A DNA stretch of 64,000 bases, taken from contig NZ_JABCQF010000006.1 of the NCBI RefSeq assembly GCF_015244705.1, positions 93,998-157,997 of the forward strand, in the 5' to 3' direction. Under the pieces are notes generated by a model. That model had not been told where the DNA came from. It ran no database searches and saw only the letters and a list, made by a program, of their open reading frames with translations. How positions within the stretch are numbered: the stretch's first letter is position 1; each line of letters opens with the position of its first letter. Shown here in pieces: positions 57,994-64,000 of the stretch. A program made the position numbers and the translations under genes. Origin of the DNA: Gluconobacter potus (GTDB lineage: Bacteria; Pseudomonadota; Alphaproteobacteria; Acetobacterales; Acetobacteraceae).

Positions 57994-58117
57994 ATATTTA
58001 TCCCGAATAATTTACTTGTTTATTATATTTAAATAATTTCACTCACCTTAAGTTAAGCATGATGTTATTTCATTCCATTTTGTAATTAATTTTTTATCTT
58101 TCATGCATACTCTTTGA

Positions 58118-59986
58118 ATGTTAGACCATCCGATGAATTTTACCCAGCCCCGCAGAAACGACACCGGACGAGGGCACGAGAAAGGAAGAGTACCGGTCTT
58201 GCGTCCAGGAGCTATTTCGCCCGTCAATTCACTCCCCCTCATTCTTTCCGCGCCCCCTTTAGGAAATCCGGTCCATCCGCTTACGCAAATCCGATCCACC
58301 ATTCCCCACCAGACGGCTGAAGGGCTGGTTTCACCCGAGCATATCCGGAACAACCCCGCTGTACGGATGATTTCGGAAGCACGGGTGGGCGGTATGTTCT
58401 GGGAGCGTCCCGCGGCAACGACAGCCCCAATCGTAGTCTGCGTCCCCCCTCATGCAGAATATGCCCTACAGATGTGGCGAAAAGCAAAAGAGTGGACCAG
58501 CCCTACCCGGCTCCTTCTTGTAACTCCGCATGACGGCGTGCAATGGCGCAGAATGCGCAACGAGGCTCGGGCCGAAGGAGCCCAAGCCCTCTCTGAAAAT
58601 GTTGATCCGCACTCCCTGCTGGATGGAACGCGCACATTTTTCTTGCCCCCCAAAGGCCTGACGACACTGTCAGCACTCGGGGCACTGACCGGACACTCGA
58701 TTCTGCGCCCAGACAGAGACGAAGGCTGGCAACCGGACCTGCATGCCTCCTCGGCAGCATTGCATATCCTTTACGCTGCGACGGAATACCGTTCACCTTT
58801 TTCGGGGCTGCCGATCGACATTCTGAACGCGCTCTCTCTCCTGACGGAATGGAAGCACATCCTCACGTCCAATCGCACCATCAGCGTGTGTGTCGGCATG
58901 TCGTTCTGGAAACGCGCCCGGATGAGGGAATTTTTCGCCACCGCGGAAAAACGCCGTCCATTCCCCTTCTTCCGCCGCACGACAACAAGTGCCCTGACCG
59001 TAGCACGCGCGCGCAAAGGCCAGAATGGCATTGCTGTCTGGGCAACACGCATACCGCGCAAACTGGAACAGACAGCCCAGAAAAACCACCTTCCCCTTTT
59101 CCGTATCGAAGATGGTTTCATCCGCTCTGTCGGTCTTGGCAGCGGTTTCCTGCCTCCTGCCTCAATCATCGCGGACAGCAGGGGCCCCTATTACGATCCC
59201 GCACGCCCCAGCGATCTGGAAGTCCTGCTTGCCACCCACCCGCTCGGAGAGAGCCTTCAGAAGCGCGCGCGCGCGCTGATCGGGCTGATCCGCACACAGA
59301 ATATTTCCAAGTATTCGGCAGGCGGCAGCATTCCCGCATTCGACGCACCAGCAGAGCGACGGATCATCCTCGTTCCCGGCCAGGTGGCGGACGACATGTC
59401 GGTCCGACTGGGTGGTGGAAGCATAAAGGGCAACATGGACCTCCTGCGCCGTGTCCGAGCGACCTGTCCGGATGCCTTCATCGTCTATCGTCCGCATCCC
59501 GATGTGGATGCAGGACACCGCGCCGGCGCCATCCCTGATGCCGATGTCCTGCACGTGGCGGACCGGATTTCCCGTGGGGGAGGCATGGCGCCCTTGCTGG
59601 ATGCCGTCGATGAAGTCCATACACTGACGTCGCTGACAGGCTTCGAAGCCATCATGCGCGGCCTGCCTGTCACGACATACGGACAGCCTTTCTACGCTGG
59701 CTGGGGGCTGACCCACGATCTGGCGCCTGTCGCACGACGGAGCCGGCGGCTGAACATCGCTCAGCTCACGGCTGCCACATTGCTGCTTTATCCACGATAT
59801 ATTGATCCCCTGACTGGCCTGTTCTGCGGACCGGAAGTTCTTATCGACCGCTTCAAAACCCCCGAAGTCTGGCGACCTGATCTTCTCATGCGCCTGCGCG
59901 GAGCCCAGGGGGGAATCAGAAGAGCCTTTGTTCAGGGAGTTCACACGGTGTTGCAAACACGCGCGAAAAAGAAGGACTGGTCATGA
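58118..59986 (+). CDS. kpsC: Capsule polysaccharide protein KpsC-like (beta-Kdo transferase)
   Basis: A 622-residue protein. The core has ARARKGQNGIAVWATR, FRIEDGFIRSVGLGSGFLPPASIIADSRGPYYDPARPSDLEVLL and VPGQVADDMSVRLGG, DAFIVYRPHPDVDAGHR, HTLTSLTGFEAIMRGLPVTTYGQPFYAGWGLTHD, all strong KpsC signatures. KpsC and KpsS build the Kdo linker that joins capsule to lipid. The first ~100 residues are not conserved-looking and have no good ribosome site, so the start may be later. The stop overlaps kpsS by 4 bases. Confidence 0.88.
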   Translation: MLDHPMNFTQPRRNDTGRGHEKGRVPVLRPGAISPVNSLPLILSAPPLGNPVHPLTQIRSTIPHQTAEGLVSPEHIRNNPAVRMISEARVGGMFWERPAATTAPIVVCVPPHAEYALQMWRKAKEWTSPTRLLLVTPHDGVQWRRMRNEARAEGAQALSENVDPHSLLDGTRTFFLPPKGLTTLSALGALTGHSILRPDRDEGWQPDLHASSAALHILYAATEYRSPFSGLPIDILNALSLLTEWKHILTSNRTISVCVGMSFWKRARMREFFATAEKRRPFPFFRRTTTSALTVARARKGQNGIAVWATRIPRKLEQTAQKNHLPLFRIEDGFIRSVGLGSGFLPPASIIADSRGPYYDPARPSDLEVLLATHPLGESLQKRARALIGLIRTQNISKYSAGGSIPAFDAPAERRIILVPGQVADDMSVRLGGGSIKGNMDLLRRVRATCPDAFIVYRPHPDVDAGHRAGAIPDADVLHVADRISRGGGMAPLLDAVDEVHTLTSLTGFEAIMRGLPVTTYGQPFYAGWGLTHDLAPVARRSRRLNIAQLTAATLLLYPRYIDPLTGLFCGPEVLIDRFKTPEVWRPDLLMRLRGAQGGIRRAFVQGVHTVLQTRAKKKDWS

Positions 59987-61404
59987 CTTCCGTCAGGACA
60001 TCTCCTTCCGCGGGAGATACTGCGTCCAATACAACGCACGGCACCGAAGGCGTACAGCGCAACATCCTGCTCCTTCAGGGGCTGATGGGACCGTTTTTCC
60101 GACTGATCGGCAGGGAACTGCGCCGCCGGGGATACGGAGTCTGGAAAGTCAATTTCAATGGCGGTGACCGGCTTTTCTGGCGCCTGCCCGGCGGCATCGA
60201 CTTCACGGGCCGCGCCGATGAATGGCCGGACGCCCTGACCCGGATCATCATTGAGCACGACATTACCGATGTTGTGCTGTTCGGAGACTGCCGTCCTCTG
60301 CACAGCGCGGCTATCGCAGTCTGCGCCCGGCTGCACATTCCGGTGCACGTCTTTGAAGAAGGCTATCTCCGCCCCGACTGGGTGACGTTCGAGCTCGGAG
60401 GCGTCAATGGCAACTCCACTCTTTCTCGCGATCCAGCCTACTACGTCGAGCGCGCCAGAACCCTTCCCACCCTGCCACCGCACCACCCGGTTCCGTCTTC
60501 TTTCCGGACGCGGGCCCTTCAGGGACTGGCCTACAATACCGCCGATCTTCTTTCCCGCTGGCATTACCGCCACTGGAACAACTACCGCCCCTGGCATCCC
60601 CTGACAGAAGGCATCGGCTGGTTACGCAAACTGCTCGCCCGTGATGAACGCCGCGCCAGAAGCCAGAAAACACTCGAGGCGCTACGGACTTCCGGCAGCC
60701 CCTACATGCTGTTCCCCCTTCAGCTCGACGCCGATGCCCAAGTCCGCCTCCATTCCTCTTTCAGCGGCATGGCAGAAGCCATCCGGGTCGTGATCGCCTC
60801 TTTCACGTCCCACGCCCCCCACGGCATGCGCCTCGTCATCAAGGAACATCCGCTCGACAACAATATCCGGAACTGGTGCCACGAAGTTGCCATGCAGGCC
60901 GCAGCGTACGGCGTCTCAGACCGTGTGGACTATTTCGAAACGGGCGACATCGCGGATCTGGTTCGTACTGCCACCGGTGTCATTACCATCAACAGTACGA
61001 CTGGAACGCTGGCCCTCGCCGAAAACAAACCCGTCATCACCTTAGGAAATGCCGTCTACGACATTCCAGGCATCACGTTTCAGGGCCCTCTGGAGAAATT
61101 CTGGTCGAATCCGGGACAACCGGACCCGGAAATCTTCGCAGCCTATCGCCGCGTCCTGATCGAACGCTGCCTGATTCCCGGGGGCTTCTTCTCGAACGAA
61201 GGCATGGCCAAGCTGGTGCGCCACGCAATCGACCGGCTGACACGCCACAGCCCGCGGGACTTTGCCACCGCGTCACGTGCCGAAATGGCACGCCGCGAAA
61301 CCCTGCGCCAGGAACTGGCCTGCCACCCCGATACGCCAGCGGAAATCATCTCTCCGGTTCCGGCTGAAACGGAGACTGAGGCTCTGGAAAAGGTCTCATC
61401 ATGA
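59983..61404 (+). CDS. kpsS: Capsule polysaccharide protein KpsS-like (Kdo transferase)
   Basis: A 473-residue protein starting after ATGA overlap. NILLLQGLMGPFFRLIGRELRRRGYGVWKVNFNGGDRLFW is the LipB/KpsS entry, VHVFEEGYLRPDWVTFELGGVNGNS and GMRLVIKEHPLDNNIRNW, TGVITINSTTGTLALAENKPVITLG complete the signature. KpsS adds the first Kdo on the phosphatidylglycerol acceptor. It overlaps the next gene by 4 bases, so kpsC-kpsS-GT4 are translationally coupled. Confidence 0.92.
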   Translation: MTSVRTSPSAGDTASNTTHGTEGVQRNILLLQGLMGPFFRLIGRELRRRGYGVWKVNFNGGDRLFWRLPGGIDFTGRADEWPDALTRIIIEHDITDVVLFGDCRPLHSAAIAVCARLHIPVHVFEEGYLRPDWVTFELGGVNGNSTLSRDPAYYVERARTLPTLPPHHPVPSSFRTRALQGLAYNTADLLSRWHYRHWNNYRPWHPLTEGIGWLRKLLARDERRARSQKTLEALRTSGSPYMLFPLQLDADAQVRLHSSFSGMAEAIRVVIASFTSHAPHGMRLVIKEHPLDNNIRNWCHEVAMQAAAYGVSDRVDYFETGDIADLVRTATGVITINSTTGTLALAENKPVITLGNAVYDIPGITFQGPLEKFWSNPGQPDPEIFAAYRRVLIERCLIPGGFFSNEGMAKLVRHAIDRLTRHSPRDFATASRAEMARRETLRQELACHPDTPAEIISPVPAETETEALEKVSS

Positions 61405-62663
61405 GCCAGTCACTATCTGACAACGTGCCATTCTATACACTCGACATCTCGCGGATCCTCACCCGCGCGGGCGCCCGCGTCCCCACAGGAATTGACCGCG
61501 TCGAACTCGAATATGCCCGCTACCTGCATCAGAATGCGCCCGACCACCTCGAATTCGCCGCAGTCCACCCGATCGGCCGGTTCGCCGCTCTCCCGTATGA
61601 CAGGGCTCTCGCCTTCATCAGGGCCATCGGCACTGTATGGGACAGTGGAGTTGATGACGGAGGACGGGCCGCCAGGCTAGGCCGGGCCCTTCTGCATGGC
61701 CTTCTCCTCCCACGCCCCGTCCGTTCTACCGTGCCACACGCGCGAACCGACGGCCGCAATATCTATCTTCTGGTTTCCCATCACCATCTGACACGACCCG
61801 GACTGATCGCGGCTGCAATCCGGCGGCGCAATGGCCTGTTCGTTCCAATGATCCAGGATCTGATCCCGCTCGAATTCCCTGAATACGCGCGGGAGCGGGA
61901 ACCAGCACGGCACCTGCGCCGTATCGAGACAGTCGTCCAGTATGCCGACGCCGTCCTGGTCCCGTCACAGGCTACCCAACAGTCTCTTCTCCCCTATTTT
62001 AAAAACGCACACCGAAACGTACCCATATGGCCAGTCCCACTCGGGGTCCATTTGCGCGCCACCTCGGAAACAGAGATACTTCCTGGCAACGAAGCCGACA
62101 CGATCACCCGACGTAGCCATCCCTATTTCGTCTGCCTGGGAACCATCGAGGCCCGCAAAAACCATCTTCTGCTTCTCAACCTGTGGCGACGCCTTGTCGA
62201 TATCCACGGAAAGGCCGCGCCCCATCTCGTCATCGTAGGCAAGCGGGGCTGGGAGAACGAGCAGGTCATCGACATGCTGGAGCGATCTCCAGCCCTCAAG
62301 GGGATGGTGGAAGAACACAACTCTCTGCCCGACACCACGGTCGTCGACCTGCTCCGCGGGGCCAGGGCTCTCCTGTTCCCGTCATTCTCCGAAGGGTTCG
62401 GCCTGCCTCTGGCCGAAGCTCTGGCCCTGGGCACACGCGTTCTGTGCTCGGACATTCCGGTCTTTCACGAGATTGGCCGCGATTGCGCCACATATCTTGA
62501 CCCGCTGGATGGGCCGGCATGGATCCGGGCCATAGAGACCCTGTCTGGACTGACACCGGACAGAGCAGAACCCGCTCCACCGGTGCCCCTGGCCGAAGAG
62601 CAGATTCTCACCTGGCCTCAGAGCATTGCCCGTGCGCTCGCGCATATCCAGACCCTGTCGTAG
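61401..62663 (+). CDS. Family 4 glycosyltransferase of the capsule operon
   Basis: A 420-residue GT-B enzyme. The donor half has FVCLGTIEARKNHLLLLNLWRRLVD, LVIVGKRGWENEQVIDML, LRGARALLFPSFSEGFGLPLAEALALGTRVLCSDIPVFHEIG with the E-x7-E motif of GT4. The N-terminal acceptor domain begins LDISRILTRAGARVPTGIDRVELEYARYLH. It probably adds a sugar to capsule; the sugar is not readable. Overlaps kpsS by 4 bases. Confidence 0.9.
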   Translation: MSQSLSDNVPFYTLDISRILTRAGARVPTGIDRVELEYARYLHQNAPDHLEFAAVHPIGRFAALPYDRALAFIRAIGTVWDSGVDDGGRAARLGRALLHGLLLPRPVRSTVPHARTDGRNIYLLVSHHHLTRPGLIAAAIRRRNGLFVPMIQDLIPLEFPEYAREREPARHLRRIETVVQYADAVLVPSQATQQSLLPYFKNAHRNVPIWPVPLGVHLRATSETEILPGNEADTITRRSHPYFVCLGTIEARKNHLLLLNLWRRLVDIHGKAAPHLVIVGKRGWENEQVIDMLERSPALKGMVEEHNSLPDTTVVDLLRGARALLFPSFSEGFGLPLAEALALGTRVLCSDIPVFHEIGRDCATYLDPLDGPAWIRAIETLSGLTPDRAEPAPPVPLAEEQILTWPQSIARALAHIQTLS

Positions 62664-62735
62664 CAAGCTGCAGCGTTTGGCATCCGGAAAAACTCTCCCC
62701 CGTCTTCTTCTTCCTTCGGCAGGACATACCCTTTG

Positions 62736-64000
62736 ATGTTTTTCAAGCGGCTCTGGCCTTTCTCCACCCGACGGACAGACACGGCGCAACGCACGGACAC
62801 GCGTGGACATTCACCATCCGTGTCCGTGGAAGAACTGCTGACGCTGTGCCGTCAGGAAGACTGGTCCCGGCTTGCCGGCCAGGAGGATATTTCAGATGTG
62901 CGTACCCTTTGGGATCTTCGCCCTGCAGCGTGCCAGCAGTGGATGACGACGCTGACCCGGGAAGCGGATCAGATGAGGGACAGTGGCAACCCCGCAGACG
63001 CCGCAAACTTCTACAGGGGCGCCTTCGCGCTCGCACCCTGGCGTCTCGATCTCGGCATGCAGCTGGGCAACATGCTCAAGGATAGCGGACAGCTTGAAAC
63101 CGCCGAACATATCTACCGCACCATTATCACCCAGGCCCCAGAAGAGGCCGAAACCTATCTTCAGCTCGGTCACGTCTACAAGATCCAGGGCCGTCGCATT
63201 CTGGCGCTGAACCATTACCGTGAGGCTCTTGAACGCGATCCCACCTGCGAAGCCGCACATCGGGAACTTTTCCTCGCCGGCGACACAGCCGCGCAGCGGG
63301 CCAGCATGTCACATCGGCATCTGTCCCACGGCACCGAACAAAGCCTTCACCTTGCGGCAACCCTGGCCGACATGCGCCACCGGCTGGACGACATGACCGC
63401 CGTGCTCCCGGACATTTCCGCATTCAACGCTTTCCCGAGCGAAGATTACACGATCTTCCGAAAACTCTTCCGTATTCCGCCTCCGCCTTCCGCCCCGCCG
63501 CTACCGCTTACAGTCATCATTGCGCAGGATGATGTCTCAGAAGCCGTTGCCGCCGCCCAGATGACGGCCCTGGGCAGCATGCCCTCCCTCACGAAGCTTT
63601 ATACAACCGGCGCTTCCTCCACCCTTCGTGATGCATGGAACACGAGGATGCGGCCGGGTCTTTCCATCACCCATCTGCCTGATGCAGACGCACTTCCAGC
63701 AACTCTGCCCCATACGGAAGGACAGATCTCCGGAAACGTCCTGCTCATCGGCGCTGACTGCATTCCGTCTCCGCTTATCGCGGACTGGATTGCCTGTGCC
63801 GTCCAGACCAGCACCTGCGCAATTGCGTTCTTCGACGCCGAAACCCTGACCCCGTCGATCTCCCGCAGCGCCCTGTTCGAAGCCACGGCGGCTCTGTTGC
63901 ACAATTCGTCCATTGTGCGTGCCGAAGCCATTCAGGACTTTGTCTTACGTGACAGGCTGTGTGAGGGGGACCCCGAGCGCCGTGAAGCGATTGAGTATGG
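62736..64000 (+). CDS. TPR protein of the capsule locus (partial, runs off right edge)
   Basis: An open frame of 421 codons from ATG 62736 to the window end, without a stop. TPR-like helices lie at about residues 85-180 (AANFYRGAFALAPWRLDLGMQLGNMLKDSGQLETAEHIYRTIITQAPEEAETYLQLGHVYKIQGRRILALNHYREALERDP). After a linker rich in Pro, a Rossmann-like start (LPLTVIIAQDDVSEAVAAAQMTALGSMP ... GNVLLIGADCIPSPLIADWIA) suggests a glycosyltransferase-like C-domain. Starts 70 bases after the GT4 stop with AGGAC upstream. Role in capsule assembly inferred. Confidence 0.7.
   Translation, partial: MFFKRLWPFSTRRTDTAQRTDTRGHSPSVSVEELLTLCRQEDWSRLAGQEDISDVRTLWDLRPAACQQWMTTLTREADQMRDSGNPADAANFYRGAFALAPWRLDLGMQLGNMLKDSGQLETAEHIYRTIITQAPEEAETYLQLGHVYKIQGRRILALNHYREALERDPTCEAAHRELFLAGDTAAQRASMSHRHLSHGTEQSLHLAATLADMRHRLDDMTAVLPDISAFNAFPSEDYTIFRKLFRIPPPPSAPPLPLTVIIAQDDVSEAVAAAQMTALGSMPSLTKLYTTGASSTLRDAWNTRMRPGLSITHLPDADALPATLPHTEGQISGNVLLIGADCIPSPLIADWIACAVQTSTCAIAFFDAETLTPSISRSALFEATAALLHNSSIVRAEAIQDFVLRDRLCEGDPERREAIEY

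Overview
The window looks like a chromosome segment of a moderately GC-rich alphaproteobacterium, most likely an acetic acid bacterium (Acetobacteraceae, Gluconobacter-like). This rests on recalled family resemblance and on the alphaproteobacterial order trpB-trpA / accD-folC; no search was run. About 60 genes are supported, roughly 90% of the sequence is coding, and no tRNA, rRNA, CRISPR array or intact insertion sequence was seen.

Region 1 (1-16.7 kb) is a prophage with a contractile-tail (Mu/P2-type) structural operon read leftward: small and large terminase, portal, scaffold, major capsid, connector genes, sheath, tube, tail chaperone with a programmed -1 frameshift, a short gene in the tape-measure position, and the baseplate genes to gpJ, which runs off the left edge. 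A Cro/CI-type repressor is read divergently. Four 13-bp palindromes, TGGC-N5-GCCA, flank the repressor. A promoter followed after about 30 bases by a strong terminator sits just before the structural operon, directly downstream of a 179-residue protein. This layout resembles the pR'/tR'/Q late switch of lambda. No integrase, replication or early lytic genes lie between the repressor and host dnaB.

Region 2 (17-30.6 kb) is core metabolism: dnaB, accD-folC, an HdeD-like membrane protein, trpB-trpA, corA, a sulfite reductase operon (DUF2849-cysI-DUF934) behind a cysteine-free Rrf2 regulator, alanine racemase, an Lrp regulator, and the bacterioferritin pair bfd/bfr.

Region 3 (30.7-51.6 kb) is a nutrient-use island. 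A leftward operon encodes a TonB receptor, an NCS1 permease, an exported RidA-like protein, an exported M20 peptidase, an N-acyl-D-amino-acid deacylase and a G3E GTPase. Beside it lies a complete five-step histidine utilisation set (hutH, hutU, hutI, hutF, hutG, with hutD and the regulator hutC). Three extra enzymes are woven in: a HisC-like aminotransferase, a GlcD/Dld-like FAD dehydrogenase and an LldD-like FMN dehydrogenase. Three HutC-like operator palindromes link the units. The simplest model is that both enantiomers of imidazole-lactate are oxidised to imidazole-pyruvate, transaminated to histidine and degraded to glutamate and formate.

Region 4 (51.6-64 kb) is cell-surface DNA. An AT-rich autotransporter adhesin is broken by a frameshift exactly inside a perfect 15-bp inverted repeat and followed by 195-bp tandem repeats. 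Then come a small acidic protein, an LtaS-like membrane sulfatase-fold enzyme, and a capsule operon (kpsC, kpsS, a GT4 glycosyltransferase, and a TPR protein that runs off the right edge).
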